Translations under genes and position numbers: made by a program
Assembly: GCF_000621565.1 (NCBI RefSeq)
Contig: NZ_JHXZ01000015.1
Span: 62,001-126,000 of the forward strand
Direction: 5' to 3'
DNA: 64,000 nucleotides
Source: Butyrivibrio sp. LB2008
Lineage (GTDB): Bacteria; Bacillota; Clostridia; Lachnospirales; Lachnospiraceae
Part shown: positions 1-9,331 of the stretch, piece after piece
How positions within the stretch are numbered: position 1 is the first letter of the stretch
Layout: every line of letters begins with the position of its first letter
Notes under the pieces: generated by a model
What the model was told of the DNA's origin: nothing
What the model saw: only the letters and a program-made list of their open reading frames with translations
Databases searched by the model: none

Positions 1-122
1 GTGATTAAGCTGTGGAATCAAAAACAGGTAAAAATAATAATAGATAAAAAATATTAGGAATGGGAAAGGCGCTTCTATTCTCGGAATAGTGAACCGTTAC
101 CCAAGAAAGTTAGGAGTAAAAA

Positions 123-965
123 ATGTTACAGATTCAAGATATAATGCAAACTTTGGAAGAAAGGCAAAAGGAGCTCGGAAGAGTAGTTTCTATTGGAAAG
201 AGAGCTAAGATGGATTTACCGCATGGAAGGCTAAGAATTAATCATAACAAAGGAGTTGTGGAATATTACCGAATCACTGAGAAGAATGACACTTGCGGGA
301 AATATTTGAAGAAGAGCGACAAAGCGATTATAAGAAATCTTGCTCAAAGAGAATATATTGATAAGCAGTTAAAAAGCGCGAATGTCGAGCTTGAGGAGAT
401 TGAAAGAATAATTAAAGCATTGCAAAAGATAGTTAGTAAGGGGACAAGCGGGAAAGAGATCCTTTATAAATCCGACAGTGTTTATTCCTTGATGAGCGAT
501 GAGAGGAAGGCGCTTATTGAACCTATGCTTATGAGCAATTATGAATATGCATTGAAATGGGAAAAAGAGGAATACAAGAAAAATGAATTTAAAACGGAAG
601 AAAAGGTTTATTCAACTAAGAAAGGTGACATGGTGAGATCTAAGTCTGAAGCAATGTTGGCTGATATGTACTATGATTTGGGAATTCCTTATCGCTATGA
701 AGCTGAGCTTCGGCTCAAAAGTGGAAGGACAACCTATCCGGACTTTACCATTCTTAATGTGACAAACAGACAGGAAATATACCATGAGCACATGGGACTT
801 ATAGATGATGAAGAATACAGATTTCATAATCTTCGGAAAATAGAAGAGTATAGAAAAAATGGAATTTTTACAGGGAAGAATCTTTTTATAACATATGAGT
901 CGGGTGGCTGCCCGCTAAATATACGGGAAATTGCAAAATGTGTGAGATGGATTCTGGGTATGTGA
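123..965 (+). CDS. PD-(D/E)XK nuclease-like hypothetical protein
   Basis: A 280-residue soluble protein of unknown role. The C-terminal half has the layout of a restriction-endonuclase-like fold: a conserved Glu in RSKSEAMLADMY (E176), the Asp of YPDF (D207) and an acidic pair EH at 222-223, which together would make a metal-binding site. The N-terminal half is charged and helical, with a probable coiled coil around residues 75-105. The start follows AGGAG with 7 bases of spacing. It stands alone upstream of xylB. Similar stand-alone proteins are common accessory genes in Firmicutes, but their substrate is not known to me. The nuclease assignment is inferred from the motif layout only. Confidence 0.6.
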   Translation: MLQIQDIMQTLEERQKELGRVVSIGKRAKMDLPHGRLRINHNKGVVEYYRITEKNDTCGKYLKKSDKAIIRNLAQREYIDKQLKSANVELEEIERIIKALQKIVSKGTSGKEILYKSDSVYSLMSDERKALIEPMLMSNYEYALKWEKEEYKKNEFKTEEKVYSTKKGDMVRSKSEAMLADMYYDLGIPYRYEAELRLKSGRTTYPDFTILNVTNRQEIYHEHMGLIDDEEYRFHNLRKIEEYRKNGIFTGKNLFITYESGGCPLNIREIAKCVRWILGM

Positions 966-1202
966 GAAATGATTTTTTACAGATATTAAATAGTAAAAGA
1001 TAAGATTGTTACGGTAAAAAAGAGTTATTATAAGCAGAATTAGTGCTTAATAGGGCTTTGAGCATTATAACAATATTTAGTTAGGTAACAGCAAAAAATG
1101 GCGTGAATAGTAATAAGGAAATAGGTATAATGGATATGTATAATGCCGTAAAAAGAGAATTCTTATTTATTAAGGGCATCATATAGTGTAAATAATATGT
1201 CG

Positions 1203-1219
1203 GCGCCTGCCGGAGGCGC
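1203..1219 (+). promoter_or_regulatory. GC-rich hairpin in the xylB leader
   Basis: A 6-bp stem (GCGCCT / AGGCGC) with loop GCCGG lies about 25 bases before the xylB start in an otherwise AT-rich leader, just upstream of the ribosome binding site. There is no T-tract, so it is not a terminator. It may affect message stability or translation. The rest of the gap 966-1202 shows no gene that I can support. Confidence 0.35.
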
Positions 1220-1244
1220 TTATATATTTAATAGGAGGTTACAT

Positions 1245-2714
1245 ATGCTTTATATTGGAGTAGATTTGGGAACGTCATCGGTTAAGCTCGTGCTTATGGA
1301 TGAGACAGGTAAGATTCACGGAACAACATCAAGGGAGTACAAACTTTACTTCCCTCAGCCCGGCTGGTCAGAGCAGAATCCTGCTGACTGGTACAACGAG
1401 GCTATTGCAGGACTTAAGGATCTTCTTAAGGATGTTGATAAGTCAGAAGTTGCAGGTATCAGCTTCGGTGGACAGATGCACGGTCTTGTAATTCTTGATG
1501 AGAACGATGAAGTTATCCGTCCCGCAATTCTTTGGAATGACGGAAGAACTCAGAAACAGGTTGATTATCTCAACAACGAGATCGGAAAAGAGACTCTTTC
1601 TAAGTACACTGCAAACATCGCATTTGCAGGATTTACAGCACCCAAGATCCTTTGGGTAAAAGAGAATGAGCCCGAGAACTTCAAGAAGATCAAGAAGATC
1701 ATGCTTCCCAAGGATTATCTTGCATATAAGTTATCAGGAACATTCTGCACAGATTATTCTGATGCTTCAGGAATGCTTCTTTTGGACGTTAAGAACCGTA
1801 AGTGGTCAAAAGAGATGTGTGATATCTGCGGAATCACAGAAGATATGCTTCCACAGCTCTTTGACAGCTTTGAGAAAGTCGGCGAGTTAAAGCATGAGCT
1901 TGCTGCAGAACTCGGACTTAAAGACGGTGTTGTTATAGCAGCAGGTGCCGGCGACAATGCGGCAGCAGCTGTAGGAACAGGAACAGTTGGAAACAACAAG
2001 TGCAATATCTCACTTGGAACCAGCGGAACAATCTTCATGTCTTCTGACAGCTTTGCAGTAGACAGCAACAATGCACTTCATTCATTTGATCACGCTGACG
2101 GACACTTCCATCTTATGGGATGCATGCTCAGCGCAGCAAGCTGCAATAAGTGGTGGATGGATGAAATCCTTAAGACTAAGGATTATGCTGATGAGCAGAA
2201 GGGAATCGACAAGCTTGGTGAGAACCATGTATTCTTCCTTCCTTATCTTATGGGTGAGAGATCTCCTTGGAACAATCCTAATGCTCGTGCTACTTTCACA
2301 GGTATCACAATGGATACAACAAGAGAGGATATGACACAGGCAGTTCTTGAAGGTGTTGCATTCGCAACAAGAGATATGTATGAAGTTGCCAAGAGCATCG
2401 GAGTAGCTCCCAAGAGAACAATGATCTGTGGTGGCGGTGCTAAGAGCCCTCTTTGGAGAAGAATGATCGCTAACATCCTCAACGTAGAAGTTGATGTTCC
2501 TTCATGCGAAGAAGGTCCCGGAATGGGCGGCGCTATGCTCGCTATGGTTGCATGCGGAGCATACAAGAGCGTAGAAGAGGCTGCAGCAGCTATCGTTAAG
2601 GTAGACAAGACTGAGAAGCCCGATCCTGAGCTCGTTGCCAAGTACGAAGCAAGATATCAGCAGTTCAAGAATATTTATCCTGCTCTTGCTGATACATTTG
2701 ACAAGATTATATGA
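1245..2714 (+). CDS. xylB: Xylulokinase
   Basis: This FGGY-family kinase (489 residues) phosphorylates D-xylulose to xylulose 5-phosphate with ATP, feeding xylose into the pentose phosphate pathway in the cytoplasm. The N-terminal phosphate-binding motif GVDLGTSSVKLVLMD is followed by WNDGR near residue 100, a GAGDNAAAAVGTG segment, and the C-terminal ATP-binding motif CGGGAKSPLWRRM. Length is normal for the family. I chose the ATG at 1245, preceded by AGGAGG at 7 bases; an upstream ATG at 1197 would add 16 unlikely residues and has no ribosome binding site. No xylA or xylose transporter lies next to it in this window. Confidence 0.95.
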   Translation: MLYIGVDLGTSSVKLVLMDETGKIHGTTSREYKLYFPQPGWSEQNPADWYNEAIAGLKDLLKDVDKSEVAGISFGGQMHGLVILDENDEVIRPAILWNDGRTQKQVDYLNNEIGKETLSKYTANIAFAGFTAPKILWVKENEPENFKKIKKIMLPKDYLAYKLSGTFCTDYSDASGMLLLDVKNRKWSKEMCDICGITEDMLPQLFDSFEKVGELKHELAAELGLKDGVVIAAGAGDNAAAAVGTGTVGNNKCNISLGTSGTIFMSSDSFAVDSNNALHSFDHADGHFHLMGCMLSAASCNKWWMDEILKTKDYADEQKGIDKLGENHVFFLPYLMGERSPWNNPNARATFTGITMDTTREDMTQAVLEGVAFATRDMYEVAKSIGVAPKRTMICGGGAKSPLWRRMIANILNVEVDVPSCEEGPGMGGAMLAMVACGAYKSVEEAAAAIVKVDKTEKPDPELVAKYEARYQQFKNIYPALADTFDKII

Positions 2715-2763
2715 TAAAATACATAGTGTTTTTAGGGAAACACTAGAATATAACAGACATGAG

Positions 2764-2797
2764 AAATTCCCAGCCAATGCAGGTTGGGAATTTTTTT
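2764..2797 (+). terminator. Rho-independent terminator after xylB
   Basis: Twelve-base stem (AAATTCCCAGCC with GGTTGGGAATTT, one G-U pair) and a run of seven T. It ends the xylB transcript. Confidence 0.9.
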
Positions 2798-2824
2798 GTC
2801 CATAAATTGGAGAGAGTTTAAAGA

Positions 2825-4423
2825 ATGAAAACAGTGGAAGAGAGAATTAAAGATTTAAAGAAACTTGCTATGATTTATCTTTTTCTGGGGATAGTTTGGG
2901 CTGTATTTTTGATTGTTGCGGAAAAGACAGGTTGGGTGAATTTTCGAGGAGATGTAAGTGAGTATAAGGGATATGGAATGACTTATGACTCAATTTGTTT
3001 TTTGAATGACGCGGATTTTAAATTGCCATATAAAGTCAATAATTACTTATCTGCAAAAGATGGTGTGTTTACAGAAGTTGTTGCAGCTGATAATTGGGAT
3101 TCGGTTGGTATGGATGATTTTCGACTGGATTATGAAAATGTGGATGATAATTTAATGATTTTTCATGATCACATAGAGGAAAGATATTTTTTGATGGAAA
3201 AAGATGGGAAAGTGTTATTTGTTTCCCCGTATCGTATTAGTACTTACTATTACGAAGACTATGGCTTATTTAGTCTTAGCGGCTATGCGTTGATAGATAA
3301 AGAAGGAAACCGGGTTTTAAAAGAAGAATGGTACGATGAAGTAGGTATTTGGAATGGAAAAATAATAGTTAAAACGAATGACTACCCGAATAAGCGCTAT
3401 GGTTTATACGATCTGAACGGCAACTGTATTGTAGAGCCTGTTTGTGTAGACATGGAATACGGTAAAGGTTGGTTTTATTTTAAGTATCCGGATGGGGATT
3501 ATAGATTGCTTGATGGTGAAGGCAACGATGTTGAGATTAAAGGCGGTTTTAAGGATTTAAAATATGTTTCTTGTGAAAAAGATGGTTTACCGGATCATTA
3601 TTTCATAGTACAGGATAATGATGAGAAGTGGTATACCTGTGATGAAGTAGGAAATGAGTACATGTCAGAGAGGTATGATGAGTTAGTATCAGAGGACGAA
3701 AATATTGGAAATTTCGGAATACTGATTGCGGAAAAAGATGGAAAAAAAGGAATTGTAAATGCGCTTAATGGTGAGGTAATACTGGATATAAATTACAAAT
3801 CTTTGCAGGTATATCAGATTAATAAAGATGAGGAAGATCCGAACTATATAATCGGAGTAACTACTATGGATGATAAAGTTGGTATAGTTTCGTTGGATAA
3901 TTAGGTTATAGTAGAACCGAATTATAAAGACGTGTCTTTCTTTTGTGCGATTAGAGGAAAAGATAATAAACCACAGGATTGTTTGTTTAAAGTGACCACA
4001 ATGGATAATATGGTTGGAATGGTTACTATGAACAAAGGCATAGCTGTCGAGCCGGCTTATAAAGATATCGATATAGTGTTTAATACGAGCAAGGAACAAA
4101 AGAACAGTTCTTATGCAAAGTATGCATATATACTTACCACAATGGACGATAAAATTGGGATATATACTGAAGAAGACGGCTTTTTTGCAGAACCGACGGA
4201 TCTTATTAATGAAAAGGGAGAGTATTATTACTTTGATGAGCGTGATGTAGCATGTTTTGATTCAAAAGAAAGTAATATTAAAGTGGTAATTCCAAAAGGA
4301 AAAGTGCCATTTACAATAAAGAATCCATATGGATTGAAGTTTCATAAGGAGTACATTGAGGTGCATGAAACTTTTGACGACTCTTATTATTTAACTTATG
4401 ACGGAGAAAAATATAATGGTTAA
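2825..4423 (+). pseudogene. WG-repeat-like membrane-anchored protein, interrupted by in-frame TAG
   Basis: Two open segments in the same frame, 2825-3901 and 3905-4423, are separated only by a TAG at 3902-3904. Together they encode about 532 codons. The N-terminus has one membrane segment (about residues 14-34, YLFLGIVWAVFLIV). The rest is a beta-rich outer domain with repeats of the type GLYDLNGNCIVEP, GIVNALNGEVILD, GIVSLDN*VIVEPNYKDV and GMVTMNKGIAVEP, resembling WG/KWG repeats. The stop falls at a repeat position that the other copies read through, so a single substitution (GAG, AAG or CAG to TAG) explains it. Function of the family is unknown. It is homologous to the C-terminal half of the next gene, and its last codons overlap that gene's start. 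Confidence 0.7.
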
Positions 4424-5846
4424 CATAGATAACATAATTAAGAAATCAGAAAAATATCTGAAGTACATGCCGGTATTATATGCACTTTATTTGCCGCTGG
4501 ATTTTTTTATACATGTATATCAAGTAAACGAAGGGGCTATTGCACCTTTTGTGATGAATGTATTAGATCTTTTGCGAGTGTTTGTTATTGCTGCTTTTTC
4601 GTTCTATGTTATGAAAACATATGAAGACTATGAGGAAAAAATAGTAAAGCATCCCGGTGCAAGGTTGATGACATTTGCAGGAGCTTCATTCCTGGAATGG
4701 ATTTTTAATGTAATGATGTCAGATGCATATGTTGAAGCTTATTCTCATAAATCATTTTTTGTAGTATTTGGTCTTTTAACTGTGATCGGTTTTTACATGG
4801 AATTTAGGGCATTTTATAGTGTCTCTAAAATGTGTGGGAATTTTATTATTTTTTGCTGGTTGGGAATAAATGGATTATTGGTAGTTAGGTGCTGGAAGGT
4901 ATACATTAATGAAACTCATGATTTGGTTCCTTTAATTATTTTTATGGTTGCTGTCAGAGCCATCATAAGAGCAGCGATTATATTTAAATTTGCAAAAAAA
5001 CAAGCAGTTGTTGAAGATACATCTGTAGAAGAGTCATCTTTAGAGGAGTCAGAGACAGAAGATGTGCCGGAAACAGTGGAAGAGGATTTCATTAAAAAAT
5101 TAAATGGAATGCTCAAGGCGTTTGTTATTACAGGAATAAGTCTTGGTGTTTTTTTGATTATAGCGGATAAGGCGCAGCTGGTAGATTTTCGTGGTATTGA
5201 AGATGACTACTCAAGCAAACATTGTGAGTCACTGAAAAATAGTGATATTGTGCTTCCATATAAATACTATAATTTATTATCTGCAAAAGAAGGTGCTTGG
5301 ACGGAATTCACACACTTTTCTGATTATAAAGAAGCCGGTAAGAGGGCACTTCATCCAGGCTATGAATATGTGGATGATCGGTATATGGTGCTTTATGATG
5401 GGGTGGAAGAAGGCTATGGAATTACAGATGGAAAAGGGAATTGGCTAATAGAGCCGAAATATCAAAGTATCAGAACGGATTATTATGAAAAATACGGTGT
5501 TTTGATTTTGAGAGATTATTCGCTTGAAAAGGGCGGAACGGCAGTTGTGGACAGAGATTTGAATTATCTTGTATCAGGTTATCGGGAAATAGATATAGTA
5601 AATGAAAAGATAATGGTAAAAAATTATGATTGGGATACACATAGTGATAAATGTGGTCTATACGATCTTAATGGTAATTTGATATTGGAACCTAAATATA
5701 AAAAAATTGAGATCAGGAATGATAATTTATTGGATGTAACAGACGAAAACGATAGCCATATGGTGCTTGACAGTGAAGGTAATAAAGTGGATGTTAGCAA
5801 AATCGCTGATTTGAATGCAGATGAAGATGATGAGGATGAAAATTAA
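4416..5846 (+). CDS. Four-TM domain fused to WG-repeat-like domain
   Basis: A 476-residue membrane protein of unknown function. Residues 1-190 form an integral membrane domain with several hydrophobic helices. Next comes an acidic linker rich in EES/EETE (about 200-225). The second half starts with another membrane helix (AFVITGISLGVFLIIAD) and continues as a WG-repeat-like outer domain (GYGITDGKGNWLIEPKYQS, GLYDLNGNLILEPKYKK). The first half is paralogous to the next gene and the second half to the previous one, so this is a natural fusion of the two modules. I chose the ATG at 4416 because GGAGA precedes it at 8 bases; it overlaps the previous stop as ATGGTTAA. Confidence 0.75.
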   Translation: MVNIDNIIKKSEKYLKYMPVLYALYLPLDFFIHVYQVNEGAIAPFVMNVLDLLRVFVIAAFSFYVMKTYEDYEEKIVKHPGARLMTFAGASFLEWIFNVMMSDAYVEAYSHKSFFVVFGLLTVIGFYMEFRAFYSVSKMCGNFIIFCWLGINGLLVVRCWKVYINETHDLVPLIIFMVAVRAIIRAAIIFKFAKKQAVVEDTSVEESSLEESETEDVPETVEEDFIKKLNGMLKAFVITGISLGVFLIIADKAQLVDFRGIEDDYSSKHCESLKNSDIVLPYKYYNLLSAKEGAWTEFTHFSDYKEAGKRALHPGYEYVDDRYMVLYDGVEEGYGITDGKGNWLIEPKYQSIRTDYYEKYGVLILRDYSLEKGGTAVVDRDLNYLVSGYREIDIVNEKIMVKNYDWDTHSDKCGLYDLNGNLILEPKYKKIEIRNDNLLDVTDENDSHMVLDSEGNKVDVSKIADLNADEDDEDEN

Positions 5847-5856
5847 CGGAAAAGTT

Positions 5857-6474
5857 ATGGAGAATTGGATGGAAAAATTTGAGAAATATTTAAAATATGT
5901 GCCTTTGATTTATGCGCTTTATTTGCCTATAAACTTTCTTCTTCATATGTATGAGGCGTTTAACGGATGTATAATGCCTGTTTTCATGTATGCATTGGAT
6001 TTTGTGCGAGTGCTTGTTATTATTGCATTTTCATACTATCTTGCGAATGCATATACAACAAAGGGGAAATGGCATCCGAGTGGGGACATTATGATATTTG
6101 CCGGAGTATCATTTTTGGAATGGATAGTTAATATTGTAATGTCCGGTGTTTATGTTGAATCTTATCGTGATCATACGGGTTTTCTTATATTTTTTGGGAT
6201 AACGGCACTTGTCGGATACTTCTTTGAATTAAAGGCTTTTTATAAGATAGCTTCAACATTTGATGGTGCACCTGATGCCGGATGGGTAATCTATAATGTA
6301 ATAGTTTTATTTATAGTTGTTATTGTGATAGCAGGAAGAGAGAACGCAAGCAAAGTATTTACAGTCGTAATTATCGGCAGGGCTTTGATAAGGGCAGTGT
6401 TCATAAGAAAAATTGTAAAAAAACAATATAAGACGGAAGCTGTACCAACAGAAAATCCGGGAGAAGGCGAATAG
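5857..6474 (+). CDS. Four-TM integral membrane protein, paralog of the preceding N-terminal domain
   Basis: About 205 residues with four or five hydrophobic helices. It aligns over its whole length with the first half of the preceding gene: EKYLKYVPLIYALYLP matches EKYLKYMPVLYALYLP, and FAGVSFLEWIVNIVMSG matches FAGASFLEWIFNVMMSD. It ends in a short charged tail. The start is uncertain: ATG 5857 best matches the paralog's length, while ATG 5869 has the better ribosome binding site (GGAG). It lies 10 bases after the previous stop, so the two are co-transcribed. Function is unknown. Confidence 0.7.
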   Translation: MENWMEKFEKYLKYVPLIYALYLPINFLLHMYEAFNGCIMPVFMYALDFVRVLVIIAFSYYLANAYTTKGKWHPSGDIMIFAGVSFLEWIVNIVMSGVYVESYRDHTGFLIFFGITALVGYFFELKAFYKIASTFDGAPDAGWVIYNVIVLFIVVIVIAGRENASKVFTVVIIGRALIRAVFIRKIVKKQYKTEAVPTENPGEGE

Positions 6475-6482
6475 CTTTTTGC

Positions 6483-6510
6483 TTGACATAGCTTATGCTT
6501 TGTATATTAA
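6483..6510 (+). promoter_or_regulatory. Putative sigma-A promoter
   Basis: TTGACA at 6483-6488 with TATTAA at 6505-6510 (16-base spacing). It sits just before a 20-codon ORF and may start a short unit ending at the hairpin at 6638-6667, or read on into the hydrolase gene. Confidence 0.45.
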
Positions 6511-6554
6511 TGAAAGATGTATTAAAAATCTGATAGAAAGCGAGGTGCTTCATT

Positions 6555-6617
6555 ATGAGAAAAAACAGAATGAACAGAAAATCTGAATATCTTTTGAAGA
6601 CCTCGGTTGCGTTTTAA
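6555..6617 (+). CDS. Possible 20-residue basic peptide
   Basis: A very short reading frame (MRKNRMNRKS..., ending SVAF) with a GAGGTG ribosome binding site 8 bases before its ATG. It is flanked by a plausible promoter upstream and a GC-rich hairpin plus T-rich stretch downstream. It has no codon bias suggesting amino-acid attenuation. It could be a real small peptide, a leader peptide, or chance. No homolog is recognised. Confidence 0.3.
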   Translation: MRKNRMNRKSEYLLKTSVAF

Positions 6618-6637
6618 TAGTTATATATAACGATTTT

Positions 6638-6667
6638 GGCCGTGGCTTAGTTGCTGCGGCCTTTCTT
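6638..6667 (+). terminator. Weak terminator or attenuator hairpin
   Basis: GGCCG at 6638-6642 pairs with CGGCC at 6657-6661, followed by TTTCTT. The stem is short, so efficiency is doubtful. Confidence 0.4.
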
Positions 6668-6749
6668 AATAAACGTTGCTCCGACCTTCATAGATATTCA
6701 TACAAGACCAAGAAACCGATCAACACGAATAATCTATGGAGGAAAATCT

Positions 6750-7691
6750 ATGCGAGATCAAAATGAAGTTTGGCAGAACAATTTATATTTACAGGAAGAG
6801 ATGCTTTTGGACAGAGCAGTGGAGATATTGGGGGAATCCGATGCACTTGAGGCATATAAATATCTTTTGACCGAAAAAGAAAAAATAAAATGTCAAAGCA
6901 GCCAGCTGTACAACTATCTATATTGCCTTAGCGCAGTGGCGGGGAAGAAGGAAGATGCGCTTGCGTGGCTAAAAGAGGCGATAGAAGAAAAAGGTTTTTG
7001 GTACAGGCCGGAGGTATTTGACGACAGTGATCTGGAGAGCCTTCGCAGTGAAGCGATTTTTCAAAAATGCAGAAAACTTTCTGAGGAAAGATTTTTGCGG
7101 GAATCAGCGAAAGCAAAGACAATATGCACATGGAAAAGTGTAAAAAGCAGGAAACTGGCATTGGTACTGCACGGAAACCAGCAGAATATCGGCATGTGCA
7201 GAGCGCATTGGGACGGTATGTCCGATCAAGGATATCAGGTAGAATATGTACAATCCGGGATAGTGGATTCTTATAATCTTTATCGTTGGGATGAAGAAGC
7301 GCCAATCCGGCTTGATAAGGTTATTGAGGAAATTCAATGGGATAAGTATGATTCTCGCGTTCTGTGCGGATTTTCGGCAGGTTGCAATGAAATATTAAAA
7401 AGTATTAAGTGCGCAAAAATCAAATGTGAGGGAATAGTCTTGGTTTCGCCATGGATACCTGTCATAGAAACCGGCATGGATGAACTGCTTGAATTTATGA
7501 AGGATAATTCCATATGGATAGAAGTAATATGTGGGAAAAAAGACGATGATTGTATGACTTTGGCAGAGAGATTTGCGGAAGCGGCAAAAGAAAAAGGTGT
7601 ACAGGTAAGTACACGGTGGATCGACGGTTTGGGGCATCAATATCCGAATTGCTTTCTTTCCTGTGCCGGTATAGGGAGCGGCAAAGTGTAG
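6750..7691 (+). CDS. Alpha/beta hydrolase with N-terminal helical region
   Basis: A 313-residue protein. Residues 1-115 are helical and resemble the TPR-like segment found before some hydrolase domains (the ALAWLKEAIEEKGF stretch is typical of tetratricopeptide ends). From about residue 130 the sequence has alpha/beta hydrolase features: a beta strand with an oxyanion-type LVLHGNQQN, a nucleophile elbow GFSAGC, an acid candidate in GKKDDD, and a C-terminal GLGHQYPN histidine. The fold and a Ser-Asp-His triad are well supported, but the substrate is unknown; an esterase is the simplest guess. I chose the ATG at 6750 because GGAGG lies 9 bases before it; upstream codons run through the preceding hairpin. 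Confidence 0.75.
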   Translation: MRDQNEVWQNNLYLQEEMLLDRAVEILGESDALEAYKYLLTEKEKIKCQSSQLYNYLYCLSAVAGKKEDALAWLKEAIEEKGFWYRPEVFDDSDLESLRSEAIFQKCRKLSEERFLRESAKAKTICTWKSVKSRKLALVLHGNQQNIGMCRAHWDGMSDQGYQVEYVQSGIVDSYNLYRWDEEAPIRLDKVIEEIQWDKYDSRVLCGFSAGCNEILKSIKCAKIKCEGIVLVSPWIPVIETGMDELLEFMKDNSIWIEVICGKKDDDCMTLAERFAEAAKEKGVQVSTRWIDGLGHQYPNCFLSCAGIGSGKV

Positions 7692-7774
7692 AATTATAAC
7701 ATAACGCAAGAAAATGTTTTAGATAAATATTATTATTAATTCTATTGCTTTTGTTGATTTATTATTGTAATATC

Positions 7775-7812
7775 AAAAGCGAACTTGTTAAAAAGCAAGT
7801 TCGCTTTTGTAA
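7775..7812 (+). terminator. Rho-independent terminator after the hydrolase
   Basis: A perfect 13-bp stem (AAAAGCGAACTTG / CAAGTTCGCTTTT) with a short A-rich loop. With A- and T-runs on both sides it could work in both directions. Confidence 0.85.
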
Positions 7813-7825
7813 TTTTATAAGACGT

Positions 7826-7949
7826 TCTCTTATTCAGAGTGGTGGAGGTACATAGGACCTGTGAAGCCACGGCAACCCCTTGATTTATTCAGGAAGGTGC
7901 CAACCTGAGCGTGCATTTCCGTTTTAACGGACGACGAGCAATAAGAGGA
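7826..7949 (+). promoter_or_regulatory. SAM-I (S-box) riboswitch controlling metK
   Basis: The leader has the conserved S-box core: P1 TCTCTTAT (7826-7833) paired with ATAAGAGG (7941-7948), the GAG-GGTGGAGG element, GTGAAGCC, and the hallmark ACGGCAACC, followed by the GGTGCCAACCTGAGC segment. Known SAM-I elements bind S-adenosylmethionine and turn off downstream genes by premature termination. The terminator that follows and the metK gene fit that arrangement: high SAM stops synthesis of SAM synthetase. Confidence 0.93.
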
Positions 7950-7967
7950 TCTGAAAATCAATCAGTT

Positions 7968-8007
7968 CCGCTTGTTTGTGCACGCAAAACAAGCGGTTTT
8001 TATTTTT
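7968..8007 (+). terminator. Riboswitch expression-platform terminator
   Basis: A 10-bp stem (CCGCTTGTTT / AAACAAGCGG) and a long T-tract between the SAM-I aptamer and metK. This is the OFF-state terminator of the riboswitch. Confidence 0.9.
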
Positions 8008-8039
8008 ATGGCGCAACAGGCGCAGGAAAGGAAAATAGA

Positions 8040-9230
8040 ATGGATAAATTTATTTTTACTTCAGAGTCAGTAACAGAGGGACATCCCGATAAAATCTGCG
8101 ATAACATCTCAGACGCAATCCTTGATGCTTGCATGGCAGAGGATCCTATGAGCCGTGTTGCTTGTGAGACAGCTACTTGCACAGGTTTCGTGCTTATCAC
8201 AGGTGAGATCACAACAAAGGCTAACGTTGATTATGCTAAGATCGCAAGAGAGACAATCAAAGAGATCGGTTATGATGATTCAGCAAAGGGATTCGACGGA
8301 AATACATGTGCTGTATTCGTAGCTCTTGATCAGCAGTCGGCAGACATCGCTATGGGTGTTGATAAGGCTCTTGAAGCCAGAGAGAACCAGATGACAGATG
8401 AGCAGATCGAAGCAATCGGTGCCGGCGATCAGGGTATGATGTTCGGATATGCTACAAACGAGACAGAAGAGTATATGCCTTACGCAGTAAGCCTTGCTCA
8501 CAAGCTTACAAAGAAGCTTACAGAAGTTAGAAAGAACGGAACACTTCCTTATCTCAGAGCAGACGGTAAGAGCCAGGTTTCTGTAGAGTATGATGAGAAC
8601 GGAAAGCCTATCCGTCTCGAAGCTATCGTAATCTCAACTCAGCATGATGAGAAGGTTACACAGGAGCAGATCCACGAGGACATCAGAAAGCAGGTTATCG
8701 ACGCTATCGTTGATCCTAAGATGGTTGATGACAACACAAAGATCTACATCAATCCTACAGGACGTTTCGTAATCGGCGGACCTCAGGGTGACGCAGGACT
8801 TACAGGACGTAAGATCATCGTTGACACATACGGCGGAGCAGCTCGTCACGGCGGCGGTGCTTTCTCAGGAAAAGACTGCACAAAGGTTGACCGTTCAGCA
8901 GCTTATGCAGCAAGATACGTTGCAAAGAACATCGTTGCAGCAGGACTTGCAGACAGAGCAGAGATCCAGCTTTCATATGCTATCGGTGTAGCACAGCCTA
9001 CATCAATCCTTGTAGATACATTCGGAACAGGTAAGGTTTCAGATGAGAAGCTTACAGAGGCAGTTCGTAAGGTATTCGATCTTCGTCCTGCAGGAATCAT
9101 CAAGATGCTTGACCTTCGTCGTCCTATCTACAAGCAGACAGCAGCTTACGGACACTTCGGACGTAACGACCTCAATCTTCCTTGGGAGCAGACAAACAAG
9201 GTTGATGAGCTTAAGGCAGCAGTACAGTAA
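8040..9230 (+). CDS. metK: S-adenosylmethionine synthetase
   Basis: This 396-residue enzyme makes S-adenosylmethionine from methionine and ATP in the cytoplasm. Visible family motifs are [13 protein letters not shown] near the N-terminus, [12 protein letters not shown] near residue 115, [13 protein letters not shown] and the GGGAFSGKD loop near residue 255. Length is typical. The ATG at 8040 has AGGAAAGGA upstream; the frame is open further upstream only because it runs through the riboswitch. Regulation is by the SAM-I riboswitch and terminator just before it. Codon use is strongly biased, as expected for a highly expressed gene. Confidence 0.97.
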   Translation: MDKFIFTSESVTEGHPDKICDNISDAILDACMAEDPMSRVACETATCTGFVLITGEITTKANVDYAKIARETIKEIGYDDSAKGFDGNTCAVFVALDQQSADIAMGVDKALEARENQMTDEQIEAIGAGDQGMMFGYATNETEEYMPYAVSLAHKLTKKLTEVRKNGTLPYLRADGKSQVSVEYDENGKPIRLEAIVISTQHDEKVTQEQIHEDIRKQVIDAIVDPKMVDDNTKIYINPTGRFVIGGPQGDAGLTGRKIIVDTYGGAARHGGGAFSGKDCTKVDRSAAYAARYVAKNIVAAGLADRAEIQLSYAIGVAQPTSILVDTFGTGKVSDEKLTEAVRKVFDLRPAGIIKMLDLRRPIYKQTAAYGHFGRNDLNLPWEQTNKVDELKAAVQ

Positions 9231-9260
9231 TTAAGAAGAGAATTTAATATTTTTTCTAAT

Positions 9261-9314
9261 AAAGGGGTTGAGACAGCAGTTGTTTTTTGCGATAACTGTC
9301 TTGACTCCTTTTTA
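9261..9314 (+). terminator. Terminator after metK
   Basis: A long stem pairing AAGGGGTTGAGACAG with CTGTCTTGACTCCTT (some G-U pairs) ends in TTTTTAT. Confidence 0.8.
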
Positions 9315-9331
9315 TGTTTAAGGGGAGCGTT

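Noticed and set aside
1..57. Short open frame at the left edge ending in TAG, possibly the end of a gene
   Set aside because: Only 18 codons are visible, very AT-rich, with no recognisable sequence; cannot be told from chance.
7911..8039. Upstream extension of the metK frame
   Set aside because: It runs through the SAM-I riboswitch and its terminator; the ATG at 8040 has the ribosome binding site.
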